DNA of 42,260 nucleotides from Bacillota bacterium (GCA_023443925.1 JAEZSL010000012.1:1-42260), one strand, 5' to 3'; counted from the first letter of the stretch, positions 25,753-34,575 are shown. Notes: generated from the letters alone by a model not told the origin. Program-made: numbers and translations.

Positions 25753-26601
25753 ATGAGTCTGGCCGATAAGATTTTTATTGAGATGTGTGAAGATATCCTG
25801 GAAAATGGAGTCAGTACGGAAGGAGAAAAAGTCCGTCCGAAATGGGAGGATGGGGCAAGCGCTTATACCATAAAGAAGTTTGGGGTAGTAAACCGATATG
25901 ATTTGTCCAAGGAATTTCCGGCCATTACCTTAAGAAGAACGGCTATCAAAAGCTGTGTTGATGAAATCCTGTGGATCTGGCAGAAAAAATCCAGCAATAT
26001 TAAGGACTTAAACAGCCATATCTGGGACAGCTGGGCGGATGAGAACGGTTCCATCGGCAAAGCTTACGGTTACCAGTTAGGCGTTAAGCATAAATACAGA
26101 GAAGGCGAAATGGATCAGGTTGACCGGGTGATCTATGATTTAAAGAACAATCCTTACAGCCGCCGGATTATGACAAATATCTATGTACATCAGGATCTGA
26201 ATGAAATGAATCTGTACCCCTGTGCCTATAGTATGACTTTTAATGTAACCAAGGCCAAAGACAGTGATCGTCTCAGACTGAATGCCGTACTTAATCAGCG
26301 CTCACAGGATATTTTGGCAGCAAATAACTGGAATGTATGCCAGTATGCGGTGTTGGTTCATATGCTGGCACAGGTCTGCGATATGGAGGCCGGAGAACTG
26401 GTGCATGTAATAGCAGATGCACATATTTATGACCGGCATATTCCTATTATTAAGGAGATGATTGCAAGACCGGTTTATGATGCACCTGTTTTCTGGATAA
26501 ACCCGGAGATAAAGGATTTTTACCAGTTCAAAATTGAAGATTTCAGGCTGGATAATTATAGGACCGGGCCGAAAATAGAGAATATACCGGTTGCGGTATA
26601 A
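25753..26601 (+). CDS. thyA: thymidylate synthase, phi3T/B. subtilis ThyA type
   Basis: 282 residues from the ATG at 25753, which has AAAAGGAG upstream. LYPCAYSMTFNV contains the catalytic Cys (near residue 157). QRSQDILAANNWNVCQYAVLVHMLAQ is the dUMP-binding segment and VHVIADAHIYDRHI the C-terminal substrate loop. Details such as WIWQKKS-N-DLN, a PC-x-Y motif in place of the usual PCH, and the ending FEVAV-like PVAV recall the group of B. subtilis ThyA and phage phi3T rather than E. coli ThyA. It converts dUMP to dTMP and oxidises methylene-tetrahydrofolate to dihydrofolate, which the next gene, folA, reduces. Confidence 0.93.
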   Translation: MSLADKIFIEMCEDILENGVSTEGEKVRPKWEDGASAYTIKKFGVVNRYDLSKEFPAITLRRTAIKSCVDEILWIWQKKSSNIKDLNSHIWDSWADENGSIGKAYGYQLGVKHKYREGEMDQVDRVIYDLKNNPYSRRIMTNIYVHQDLNEMNLYPCAYSMTFNVTKAKDSDRLRLNAVLNQRSQDILAANNWNVCQYAVLVHMLAQVCDMEAGELVHVIADAHIYDRHIPIIKEMIARPVYDAPVFWINPEIKDFYQFKIEDFRLDNYRTGPKIENIPVAV

Positions 26602-26626
26602 TTAATAACTTAAGCGTTATATTAAA

Positions 26627-26712
26627 GTTCCGGATATCAAAAGGTCTCTCTACATGCATTTTATATAGACCCTCGTTTCGGAACACAAAATTAACCTTTT
26701 GATACTCCAATT
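26627..26712. repeat. palindromic intergenic element, copy R2
   Basis: The left end, GTTCCGGATATCAAAAGG, mirrors the right end, CCTTTTGATACTCCAATT. It shares CTCTCTACATG with the copy at 32025-32127. It lies between thyA and folA and is the most diverged in the middle. Confidence 0.65.
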
Positions 26713-26793
26713 TATAAAAAGGATTAATAACAGGATAAAATGGTAATCTATTATACCGGAGCAAACTTATAAAAAACAGATGAGGTCATAAGA

Positions 26794-27303
26794 ATGAATT
26801 TAATTGTTGCAGTGGATAAAAACTGGGCCATTGGGTATCAGAATAAATTATTAATCAGCATTCCGGAAGATATGCGTTTTTTTCGGGACGAAACAACGGG
26901 TAAGGCGGTAATCATGGGAAGAAACACTCTGGAGACCTTTCCCGGAGGAAAACCCCTTAAAAACCGAACTAATATTATCATAACTACAAAAACGGATTTT
27001 ACGGTCAACGATGCCATAGTAGTTCATAGTGTGGAAGAAGCCCTGGAAGCCGCAAAGGATTATAAAACAGAGGATGTGTATGTAATCGGCGGAGCCAGTA
27101 TATACCGGCAGATGCTTGACTACTGCGATGTCGCCCATGTTACAAAAATTGATTACGCCTATCAGGCGGATACTTACTTCCCTAATTTAGATGAGAAGGC
27201 AGAGTGGGAAATTGAAGCGGAATCGGAAGAGCGTACCTATTATGATATTGAATACGCTTTCTACAAATACGTCAGGAAAAAGAAATCTTCTAATAACCAT
27301 TAG
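26794..27303 (+). CDS. folA: dihydrofolate reductase
   Basis: 169 residues. MNLIVAVDKNWAIGYQNKLLISIPEDMRFF opens the protein, with W11, G14 and the catalytic acid D26. GKAVIMGRNTLETFPGGKPLKNR and DVYVIGGASIYRQML are the NADPH-binding parts. It regenerates tetrahydrofolate from the dihydrofolate made by ThyA. The ribosome site is a modest GAGG. It lies 192 bases after thyA, with an intergenic element between, and 24 bases before the Crp/Fnr gene. Confidence 0.96.
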   Translation: MNLIVAVDKNWAIGYQNKLLISIPEDMRFFRDETTGKAVIMGRNTLETFPGGKPLKNRTNIIITTKTDFTVNDAIVVHSVEEALEAAKDYKTEDVYVIGGASIYRQMLDYCDVAHVTKIDYAYQADTYFPNLDEKAEWEIEAESEERTYYDIEYAFYKYVRKKKSSNNH

Positions 27304-27327
27304 GATGAAATAATAACGGGAGCCGGT

Positions 27328-27999
27328 ATGATAGAAAAAATCAAAGATAATATACTCTTTAAAGGCCTGTCCCAGGATGAAATTGAACTTTGCTTAAAGT
27401 GTTCGGACGCCAGGTTAAAGGATTATGACAAAAATCAGATCATATTCAGCCAGATGGATCCTCCGAAAGCACTGTATGTGCTTATCGGGGGATCCGTATC
27501 AGTCTGCAAGGATACACCGGACGGAAGACGGTATATTGTAACCAATATAGAAGAAGGTGATATCTTCGGAGAGGTGTATGTATTCCTTAAAAAGGCGGAT
27601 TATAATTATTATGTGCTTTCGAATATGACATCAACGGTTTTAGCTATCCCCAAAGAATACTTTTTTTCCTCCTGTGATAAATCCTGCAATGCCCATTCCC
27701 TGATTATTCAGAATATGCTGGGTATCCTTGCACAGAAGGCATATTTCTTAAATAATAAGGTCCAGCTTTTAACCAGCGGAAGTTTGAGACAAAAAATAGC
27801 CAAATATCTTTTGGATAATTGCAATAATAAAAAATATGTGAAACTCTCGATGAACAGAGAACAGTTCGCTTCCTATCTTAACGTTACAAGACCTTCTCTT
27901 TCCAGGGAATTGATTAATATGCAGGAGGACGGGCTCATCGAAGTGGACAGGGATATGATTAAAATTTTGGATATGGATAAATTAAGTTCTGCAATGTAG
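27328..27999 (+). CDS. Crp/Fnr-family regulator, HcpR-like
   Basis: 223 residues with GGGAG before the ATG. Residues ~1-120 are a cyclic-nucleotide-type beta-barrel (IIFSQMDPPKALYVLIGGSVSVCKDTPDGRRYIVTNIEEGDIFGEVYVF). Residues ~145-215 are a winged helix (SMNREQFASYLNVTRPSLSRELINMQEDGLIEVDRDMIKIL). There is no Fnr-like N-terminal Cys cluster, though scattered Cys are present. Its position next to hcp and a GTAAC-type site 100 bases downstream suggest HcpR, the Crp/Fnr regulator of nitrosative-stress genes. HcpR is an inference from context; the family is certain. Confidence 0.85.
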   Translation: MIEKIKDNILFKGLSQDEIELCLKCSDARLKDYDKNQIIFSQMDPPKALYVLIGGSVSVCKDTPDGRRYIVTNIEEGDIFGEVYVFLKKADYNYYVLSNMTSTVLAIPKEYFFSSCDKSCNAHSLIIQNMLGILAQKAYFLNNKVQLLTSGSLRQKIAKYLLDNCNNKKYVKLSMNREQFASYLNVTRPSLSRELINMQEDGLIEVDRDMIKILDMDKLSSAM

Positions 28000-28009
28000 C
28001 AGTATAAAT

Positions 28010-28058
28010 GCCAGCCGGCAACGGGGGAGATCCCTCCGCTGCCGGCTGGCTTATTTGT
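28010..28058 (+). terminator. intrinsic terminator after the Crp/Fnr gene
   Basis: GCCAGCCGGCA (28010-28020) pairs with TGCCGGCTGGC (28040-28050), with an inner GGGAGATCCC stem, followed by TTATTTGTT. Confidence 0.85.
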
Positions 28059-28100
28059 TAAGGGGACTGTGGAAATAATGAATATATAATTCCTCTGTTT

Positions 28101-28142
28101 GTAACATAGGTTACCGAAATTGATTTGATTCTGTTTTATCAT
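28101..28142 (+). promoter_or_regulatory. HcpR-type operator and hcp promoter
   Basis: GTAACATAGGTTAC (28101-28114) is a 14-base palindrome with one mismatched pair. It fits the GTAAC-N4-GTTAC sites described for clostridial HcpR. A -10 candidate, TATCAT (28137-28142), has no good -35. The start would be near 28149, which puts the site centre at -41.5, the class II position of Crp/Fnr activators. Confidence 0.7.
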
Positions 28143-28195
28143 TGACATAGCAACGCAAACAAAAAAACAATACAATTTATACGGAGGATGTTTTA

Positions 28196-29833
28196 ATGGA
28201 AAATGCTATGTTTTGTTATCAATGTCAGGAAACCGCAGGATGTTCAGGCTGTACTAAATTCGGCGTATGCGGTAAATCACCGGAGCTTGCCAGGATGCAG
28301 GATTTACTGATCTATGTAACCAAGGGTTTATCCGAGGTAACGACCAGATTAAGAGGGGAAGGCCAGAGCATCGGTGCTGACATCAACCATTTGGTTACCT
28401 TGAATTTATTTACTACCATAACCAATGCCAATTTTGATAACCAGGTATTCTATGACCGTGTTAATATGACTTTAGCTGCAAAAAGAGATTTAACAGCTAA
28501 ATTAAATAATAAAAATAACTTATCGGAAGCTGCCCTTTGGGATGCTACAGAAGCTGCAAAGCTGGATGAAAAATCTCTGACCGTAGGGGTATTAGCTACA
28601 GAAAATGAAGATGTCAGAAGTCTCAGAGAGTTAATTACCTATGGATTAAAGGGACTTTCCGCATATGTAAAGCATGCCCTTGCATTGGGATATGACCAGG
28701 AATCCATTCATGAATTTATGCAGAGCACTCTGGCAAAGACCTTAGACGATAATTTAAGTGCGGATGAACTGGTTGCGCTTACACTTGAAACCGGTAAAAC
28801 AGGAGTTGATGGTATGGCATTACTGGATACGGCGAATACTTCCTCCTATGGTAATCCGGAAATTACTAAAGTTAACATCGGCGTAGGCAAAAATCCTGGA
28901 ATATTAATATCCGGACATGATCTTAAGGATATGGAAGCGTTATTAAAACAAACCGAAGGAACCGGTGTAGATGTATATACCCATTCCGAAATGCTTCCTG
29001 CCCATTATTATCCGGCATTTAAGAAATACAGCCATTTCGTAGGAAATTATGGTAACGCCTGGTGGAAACAGACCGAAGAATTTGAATCCTTTAACGGACC
29101 GATTCTTATGACTACCAACTGTATCGTACCGCCGAAAGCCAGCTATAAGGACAGATTATATACAACCGGTGCCGCAGGCTTTACAGGCTGTACCCATATC
29201 TCCGGTGAGAATGGCGATAGCAAGGATTTCTCACAGCTTATCGAACATGCAAAAAAATGTGCGGCTCCGACAGAAATTGAAACCGGAGAAATCATCGGCG
29301 GCTTTGCCCACAATCAGGTACTGGCTTTAGCAGACAAAGTAGTGGATGCGGTAAAAGCCGGAAGTATCAAGAAGTTCTTCGTTATGGCAGGTTGTGACGG
29401 AAGAGCCAAATCCAGAAATTATTATACGGACTTTGCAAAAGCCCTGCCGGAAGGTACGGTTATCTTAACCGCCGGATGTGCGAAATATAAATATAACAAA
29501 CTTGACTTAGGGGATATCGGCGGAATACCGAGAGTACTGGATGCAGGACAGTGCAACGATTCCTATTCACTGGCATTAATCGCCTTGAAGTTAAAGGAAG
29601 TATTCGGACTGGCAGATATTAATGAACTGCCTCTGGCATTTAATATTGCCTGGTACGAACAAAAAGCCGTTATCGTTCTGCTTTCCTTATTATATCTTGG
29701 TGTAAAAAACATTCATTTAGGACCAACCCTGCCTGCCTTCTTGTCACCTAATGTAGCAACAGTATTGGTTGAGAATTTTGGAATAGCGGGAATCGGAACC
29801 GTTGAAGATGATATCGAACTATTTATGGCTTAA
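28196..29833 (+). CDS. hcp: hybrid-cluster protein (hydroxylamine reductase)
   Basis: 545 residues with CGGAGG before the ATG. The N-terminal iron-sulfur motif is C7-X2-C10-X8-C19-X5-C25 ([22 protein letters not shown] spans it). Hybrid-cluster ligands can be read in [62 protein letters not shown] and [11 protein letters not shown]. Hcp reduces NO or hydroxylamine and protects anaerobes from nitrosative stress; it is cytoplasmic and needs an electron donor, which is not encoded nearby. The length fits the short anaerobe class. The upstream site and Crp/Fnr gene indicate NO-responsive control. Confidence 0.97.
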   Translation: MENAMFCYQCQETAGCSGCTKFGVCGKSPELARMQDLLIYVTKGLSEVTTRLRGEGQSIGADINHLVTLNLFTTITNANFDNQVFYDRVNMTLAAKRDLTAKLNNKNNLSEAALWDATEAAKLDEKSLTVGVLATENEDVRSLRELITYGLKGLSAYVKHALALGYDQESIHEFMQSTLAKTLDDNLSADELVALTLETGKTGVDGMALLDTANTSSYGNPEITKVNIGVGKNPGILISGHDLKDMEALLKQTEGTGVDVYTHSEMLPAHYYPAFKKYSHFVGNYGNAWWKQTEEFESFNGPILMTTNCIVPPKASYKDRLYTTGAAGFTGCTHISGENGDSKDFSQLIEHAKKCAAPTEIETGEIIGGFAHNQVLALADKVVDAVKAGSIKKFFVMAGCDGRAKSRNYYTDFAKALPEGTVILTAGCAKYKYNKLDLGDIGGIPRVLDAGQCNDSYSLALIALKLKEVFGLADINELPLAFNIAWYEQKAVIVLLSLLYLGVKNIHLGPTLPAFLSPNVATVLVENFGIAGIGTVEDDIELFMA

Positions 29834-29864
29834 TTGAAAATTCAGCCGGAATGATATGATTTTA

Positions 29865-30115
29865 AAAGCTGAATATTATTTTATTAAATCGAGCATGTTG
29901 ATTTATTACTATAAAATATACAAAGCTCAATATTTTATAAAATCGAGCATGCTGATTTAATATTATAAAATATACTAAGCTGTATTTTATTAAATCGAGC
30001 ATGTTGATTTAATAATGAAATCTACAAAGCTGAATATTTTATAAAGTCGTACATGTTGATTTAATATTAGAAATATGCAAAACTGAATTTATTAAAAAAT
30101 CGATTTTTGCAAAAT
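29865..30115. repeat. tandem array of about 50-57 bp units after hcp
   Basis: Four clear units (29865-29921, 29922-29975, 29976-30025, 30026-30078) and a degenerate fifth begin AAAGCTGAATATTTTAT, have AAATCGAGCATGTTGATTT in the middle and end ATAAAATATAC. AAATC and GATTT within each unit can pair. There is no open frame. The array lies between hcp and a strong terminator at 30132, so it is probably transcribed as the 3' part of the hcp message or as its own RNA. Units touch without spacers, so it is not a CRISPR array. Confidence 0.85.
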
Positions 30116-30131
30116 TAATATATAATGTTTA

Positions 30132-30190
30132 TGTGCAGTTTCTTTCTACCAGATGAAGAAACTGCACATTTTTTATTTTTTATTTTTTAT
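30132..30190 (+). terminator. strong intrinsic terminator after the tandem array
   Basis: TGTGCAGTTTCTT (30132-30144) pairs perfectly with AAGAAACTGCACA (30156-30168), followed by TTTTTTATTTTTTATTTTTT. Confidence 0.92.
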
Positions 30191-30330
30191 TAAGCCGTTA
30201 ACACCGTGCGTTATGTTGTAGCAGAAAATGACTATAGGAATTAACCAGTTTCTAAATATGGGTGTAAATTACCTCTTCACTGGTTAAAATTGTATGAAAT
30301 GTAAAATTAAGGTCATGATATAATTAAGAA

Positions 30331-30359
30331 TTGACAAAATATAGAAATTGCTCTAAAAT
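30331..30359 (+). promoter_or_regulatory. promoter of the cyclopropane fatty acid synthase gene
   Basis: TTGACA (30331-30336), 17 bases, TAAAAT (30354-30359). The leader would be about 165 bases. In it GGGATATT (30482-30489) can pair either with AATATCCC (30379-30386) or with AATAATCCC in the hairpin 30482-30507 just before the ribosome site. Confidence 0.6.
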
Positions 30360-30529
30360 GAGTTGAAATTCATTTTGGAATATCCCGTTAGCAGACAGTT
30401 GCGTATAATTGCATTAATAATTAGAAAATCATCAAAAAACTGTAGAAATGCATGACTTTGATTCTGACATAGAATATACATGGGATATTTCGATAAGAAA
30501 TAATCCCGTATAAAAAGGAAGGTGCAGCT

Positions 30530-31690
30530 ATGTTTGATAAATTTTTTATAGATTATATGTCAAATATAATACCTGTAGCATTTAATATGCAGTCAGAAAA
30601 AGAAACTAAGATTGTAGGCAGCGGAGAGCCGCAGTTTACTGTTATACTAAAGAAACCGATACGAAAAAGTGAACTGCTTACCAGTACATCCCTGGCCCTG
30701 GGAGAAGCATATATGAGAGGAGATCTTAAGGTGGATAAGGATTTATATGAAGTATTAAACCTCTTTTTAGGCGAAATGGGTAAGTTTACAACAAACAAGA
30801 CAAAACTGCACAGTTTACTGCACTCTGCTACAAGTAAAGTAAACCAGCAGAAGGAAGTAACTTCCCATTATGACATCGGGAACGATTTTTACAGCCTGTG
30901 GCTGGATGAAACCATGAGTTATTCCTGTGGTTATTTTAAAGAAGAAAATAATACCCTTTATGAAGCGCAAATGAACAAGATTCATCATATCCTGGATAAG
31001 TTATACTTAAAACCCGGCATGTCACTGTTAGATATCGGCTGCGGCTGGGGTTCCCTTTTAATAGAGGCCGCAAAAAAATATCAGGTCAAAGGGATGGGAA
31101 TTACCTTAAGTCAGGAGCAGTATAATAATTTTAACGAAAAAATACGGCAAGAAGGTCTGGAAGATTTACTGAAAGTGGAGATTATGGATTACCGGGATCT
31201 GGGCAGCACAGATCTGAAATTTGACAGGCTGGTCAGCGTAGGGATGCTGGAACATGTCGGAAGAGATAATTACGAGCTGTTTATAAAGAATGCACATCAT
31301 GTATTAAAGGAAAAAGGCATATTCTTACTCCATTCTATCACGGCGCAGAAGGAGCATCCCGGTGATGCCTGGATCAAGAAATATATTTTTCCCGGCGGGA
31401 CAATTCCCAGTTTTCGTGAGATGATTCAGATCTTACCGGAGTATCAATTCTATACCCTGGATGTGGAAAGCCTCCGCAGACATTATAACAAAACGCTGCT
31501 TTGCTGGAGAAGCCGTTTTTTGAGCCACAGAGAGGAAATTGTAAATATGATGGGAGAAGAGTTTACTAGAATGTGGGAACTGTATCTTGCTTCCTGCGCC
31601 GCCACCTTTAACAATGGGATTATTGACCTCCATCAGATACTGGTCTCAAAAGCCGCAGCCAATGACCTGCCCATGACGAGAGTTGTGTAA
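30530..31690 (+). CDS. cfa: cyclopropane-fatty-acyl-phospholipid synthase family protein
   Basis: 386 residues with AAGGAAGG before the ATG. Residues ~1-90 are the N-terminal lipid-interaction domain. SHYDIGNDFYSLWLDETMSYSCGYF marks the start of the catalytic domain, and LLDIGCGWGSLLIEAA (near residue 166) is the S-adenosylmethionine site. VSVGMLEHVG and HSITAQKEHPGDAWIKKYIFPGG are family hallmarks. It methylenates double bonds of membrane lipid acyl chains, stiffening the membrane against acid and other stress. A terminator follows. It could act on another lipid, but family and length match Cfa well. Confidence 0.92.
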   Translation: MFDKFFIDYMSNIIPVAFNMQSEKETKIVGSGEPQFTVILKKPIRKSELLTSTSLALGEAYMRGDLKVDKDLYEVLNLFLGEMGKFTTNKTKLHSLLHSATSKVNQQKEVTSHYDIGNDFYSLWLDETMSYSCGYFKEENNTLYEAQMNKIHHILDKLYLKPGMSLLDIGCGWGSLLIEAAKKYQVKGMGITLSQEQYNNFNEKIRQEGLEDLLKVEIMDYRDLGSTDLKFDRLVSVGMLEHVGRDNYELFIKNAHHVLKEKGIFLLHSITAQKEHPGDAWIKKYIFPGGTIPSFREMIQILPEYQFYTLDVESLRRHYNKTLLCWRSRFLSHREEIVNMMGEEFTRMWELYLASCAATFNNGIIDLHQILVSKAAANDLPMTRVV

Positions 31691-31747
31691 AAAAAGAACG
31701 GATTATCTTTAAGGAAACAGTTTAGGAGTTTTTTGGTTCTGACTGTA

Positions 31748-31788
31748 AAGTGGGCCGCTGATAAGAAAAGCGGCTCACTTTTTATATT
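31748..31788 (+). terminator. intrinsic terminator after cfa
   Basis: AAGTGGGCCGCT (31748-31759) pairs with AGCGGCTCACTT (31769-31780) with one wobble pair, followed by TTTTTATATTT. The rest of the 472-base gap to the next gene holds a palindromic element at 32025 and no supported gene. Confidence 0.88.
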
Positions 31789-32024
31789 TAGGAATAGCAT
31801 CGTATGGGATGGTATAAGGTAACTAAAATTTAGTTGTTTACCTTTAGAATTATGATATAATAAAAGCTGGATGAGGATTGCAATCTTGTTTCTAATCCGA
31901 GAGGAGCAACAAAACCAATGAGTATTGCAGGGGAAAAATAGTTTACATGTAGTCCGTACTGCAATTATTATGAGCAATTTAGATATTACGAAACTGATTG
32001 AATAGTTCCGCAGATACCTAAAAA

Positions 32025-32127
32025 GATTCGGGTGTCAAAAGGCTCTCTACATGTATTTTATGAATACAGTGTATATATACGCTCGTATTCATTGAAAACA
32101 CAAAATTGACCTTTTGACACTCGAATC
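32025..32127. repeat. palindromic intergenic element, copy R3 (best preserved)
   Basis: The left end, GATTCGGGTGTCAAAAGG, is the inverted form of the right end, CCTTTTGACACTCGAATC, with one difference. The interior has ACAGTGTATATATACGCTCGTA, and TGAATAC...GTATTCA as an inner inverted repeat. The 103-base element ends 36 bases before the DegV start codon. Confidence 0.75.
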
Positions 32128-32162
32128 CCAAAAAATTAAAGTGTAGAAGGAAGAACTATTTT

Positions 32163-33041
32163 ATGACGAAGATCATTGTAGACAGTACGTGTGATTTACC
32201 GGAGGAAGAACTGAATAAATACGATATATCCGTACTATCCTTAAAAGTCCTGTTAGGAGATAAGGAGTATCAGGATAAAAAAAATATAACGGTGGATGAA
32301 GTGTATGATGCTATGAGAAAGGGCATTATGCCAAAAACTTCTCAGCCAAGTCCGGCGGATATCTATGAGATGTTTAAAGAGTATGCCTCAAATGGCCGGG
32401 ACTTTGTTTATCTGGCCTTCTCTCAGGCTTTATCAGGAACTTATCAGTTGGCCGTAAGTATTCTGCAGGAAATAAAGGAACTGTATCCGAATGTGAATAT
32501 GAGAGTAATGGATTCCAAGGGAGGTTCAACGGCAACGGGGCTGCTGGCGCTGCAGGCTGCCTGCCTGGCAGAAGATAACAAACATGATTATAACAATCTT
32601 GTGTTAAAGTTAAGTGAGCTTATTAAATGTGTGGAGCATGTATTTACAATACCTGATTTGAATTGGCTTATTAAGGGCGGCAGAATTGGGAAAGCACAAG
32701 GAATGATTGGCAACATTCTGAATATAAATCCGATCCTTCATGTGGATGATGGAAAGATGGAAGTAATACATAAGGTCAGAGGCAGGAAAAAAGCGCTGAA
32801 TTTGGTGGTGGACCTGCTGGAGGAAAGAGCTGCAAGTCTGACAAACCAGATCATCGGCATCAGTCATGCCGATGACCCTGAAACTGCCCTGGAGCTGATG
32901 GAGCTGATAAAAAAGCGGCTGGGCTGCACCAGATTTATAATAAATAAAATTGGCAGTGTTTTGGGAAGCCACTTGGGAATCGGTGGTGTGGGCATCTTTT
33001 TTTTCAATAGCAATGCGAAAGATGTTATAAAAAACACTTGA
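32163..33041 (+). CDS. DegV-family fatty-acid-binding protein
   Basis: 292 residues with AGAAGGAAG before the ATG. It opens MTKIIVDSTCDLPEEELNKYDISVLSL, the DegV signature. TSQPSPADIYEMF and FVYLAFSQALSGTYQLA carry the conserved Ser/Thr contacts to the bound acyl head group. LNWLIKGGRIGKAQGMIGNILNINPIL is the second hallmark, and GSVLGSHLGIGGVGIFF ends the protein. In Firmicutes, DegV-type proteins (FakB) deliver fatty acids to the FakA kinase for phospholipid synthesis. No fakA gene is seen here. The nearby cfa gene also belongs to lipid metabolism. Confidence 0.93.
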   Translation: MTKIIVDSTCDLPEEELNKYDISVLSLKVLLGDKEYQDKKNITVDEVYDAMRKGIMPKTSQPSPADIYEMFKEYASNGRDFVYLAFSQALSGTYQLAVSILQEIKELYPNVNMRVMDSKGGSTATGLLALQAACLAEDNKHDYNNLVLKLSELIKCVEHVFTIPDLNWLIKGGRIGKAQGMIGNILNINPILHVDDGKMEVIHKVRGRKKALNLVVDLLEERAASLTNQIIGISHADDPETALELMELIKKRLGCTRFIINKIGSVLGSHLGIGGVGIFFFNSNAKDVIKNT

Positions 33042-33114
33042 AAATTGATTTGGGTAAGTCTAATATAGTAACTATATGAGTAACTTTGAATAATTATGAA
33101 AGAAGGAAGCCTAT

Positions 33115-34185
33115 TTGTTAGATATCAGAATTGAAAAAAACACAGCCCCTAAAGAACTGCCCAAAGCAGACGATCCGTTAAAATTTGGAACGATATTTAC
33201 GGATCATATGTTTGTAATGAATTACGAAACCGGTAAAGGGTGGCATGATGCAAGAATCGTCCCTTACCAGCAAATCAGCCTGGAACCTTCTGCGATGGTA
33301 TTCCACTATGGGCAGGAGATGTTCGAAGGTTTAAAAGCATACAAGGCAGAGGATGGAAGAGTACTGTTATTCCGTCCTGATAAGAACATTGAAAGAGCCA
33401 ACAAAACCAATCGAAGAATCTGTATACCCGAGATACCGGAGGAGGATTTTCTTCAGGCAATAAAAGCTGTTGTAAAGACGGATGAAGCCTGGATTCCTTC
33501 AAAACCCGGAACTTCTCTTTATATAAGGCCTTTCGTAATTGCTACAGATCCGTTTCTGGGAGTAAGACCTTCCGAAACTTATTTGTTTTTGGTTATATTA
33601 TCACCGGTTGGAGCCTATTATCCGGAAGGATTAAATCCGGTTAAGATCTGGATTGAGGACGAATACGTCAGAGCCGTAAAAGGTGGAATAGGGGAAGCTA
33701 AAACAGGCGGCAATTACGTAGCATCCCTAAAATCCCAGGTGAAAGCCCATGATGAAGGGTATTCTCAGGTGTTGTGGCTGGATGGAGTTGAACGGAGATA
33801 CATTGAAGAAGTTGGTGCCATGAACATTTTCTTTAAAATTAACGGCGTAATTGTTACTCCTGAACTAAACGGCAGTATTTTGCCGGGTGTTACCAGGGAT
33901 TCCGTAATTAATCTCTGTAAATCCTGGGGACTTCCGGTGGAAGAACGTAAAATATCCATTGATGAGATATTTGAGGCCTACAAAAACGGCAGCCTGGAAG
34001 AGGTGTTTGGCACCGGTACCGCGGCAGTAATATCGCCGGTGGGGCAATTAAGATGGGATGAACATATCATGAAGGTACAAGACGGCGGCATCGGTGAATA
34101 CAGCCAGAGACTTTATGATACGATTACCGGAATTCAATTAGGTAAACTGGAAGATAAATTTAACTGGATTATTGAAGTAAAATAA
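33115..34185 (+). CDS. ilvE: branched-chain amino acid aminotransferase
   Basis: 356 residues from a TTG start at 33115, supported by AGAAGGAAG upstream and by the fit of the N-terminus; no ATG is available near it. MVFHYGQEMFEGLKAYKAEDGRVLLFRPDKN, GTSLYIRPFVIATDP and GEAKTGGNYVASL (with the pyridoxal-phosphate Lys near residue 197) are diagnostic, as are EEVGAMNIFF and GTGTAAVISPVG. It transfers amino groups between glutamate and the keto acids of Leu, Ile and Val. It is a long-form (class IV fold) enzyme and stands alone, followed by two terminators. Confidence 0.95.
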   Translation: MLDIRIEKNTAPKELPKADDPLKFGTIFTDHMFVMNYETGKGWHDARIVPYQQISLEPSAMVFHYGQEMFEGLKAYKAEDGRVLLFRPDKNIERANKTNRRICIPEIPEEDFLQAIKAVVKTDEAWIPSKPGTSLYIRPFVIATDPFLGVRPSETYLFLVILSPVGAYYPEGLNPVKIWIEDEYVRAVKGGIGEAKTGGNYVASLKSQVKAHDEGYSQVLWLDGVERRYIEEVGAMNIFFKINGVIVTPELNGSILPGVTRDSVINLCKSWGLPVEERKISIDEIFEAYKNGSLEEVFGTGTAAVISPVGQLRWDEHIMKVQDGGIGEYSQRLYDTITGIQLGKLEDKFNWIIEVK

Positions 34186-34198
34186 ATAAAATTTCTGT

Positions 34199-34227
34199 AC
34201 CGGTCCCGAAAGGGATCGGTTTTAATT
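34199..34227 (+). terminator. first terminator after ilvE
   Basis: ACCGGTCCC, loop GAAA, then GGGATCGGT with one wobble pair, then TTTTAATTT. Confidence 0.8.
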
Positions 34228-34261
34228 TATAAGAAAGTTCTCCGAATTTACCTATAAATTA

Positions 34262-34306
34262 AAAAGCATACCAGGCAGGATGCACATGCCGGGTATGCTT
34301 TTTTGC
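34262..34306. terminator. second, bidirectional terminator after ilvE
   Basis: AAAAGCATACC pairs with GGTATGCTTTTTT around an inner GGCA...TGCC stem. A-runs on one side and T-runs on the other allow function on both strands. The 270 bases that follow are A/T-rich and end in the promoter at 34496. Confidence 0.85.
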
Positions 34307-34495
34307 TGATTGTCTCACTACATAATCCTTTTTTTTGATTTCGGAAATATGTTCAAATATAAAATAAAATATTTGGAATATTAAGTAAAAATTCATGAAA
34401 TATCTGTAAGTTTCACTTTGTTAGATATAACTAGCAGTGGTAAAAATATATAATATTTTCATGAAAATTTTAATGTTAATTGTGCAATAATTATA

Positions 34496-34524
34496 TTGAC
34501 GGTTAATATAAAAGTAAGTAGAAT
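34496..34524 (+). promoter_or_regulatory. promoter of the KimA-like permease gene
   Basis: TTGACG (34496-34501), 17 bases, TAGAAT (34519-34524), about 50 bases before the start codon. No c-di-AMP riboswitch features, which sometimes precede kimA genes, were seen. Confidence 0.65.
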
Positions 34525-34575
34525 TAGATGGAATTTGCATGAAAACAGAATTCGAAAATTAAGGAGAAAATTTAA

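Noticed and set aside
29865..30115. Possible CRISPR array
   Set aside because: Units of 50-57 bases touch each other without unique spacers, and no cas genes are near.
34309..34575. c-di-AMP (ydaO) riboswitch before the KimA-like gene
   Set aside because: The leader after the promoter at 34496 is only about 45 bases and contains none of the conserved blocks of that riboswitch.
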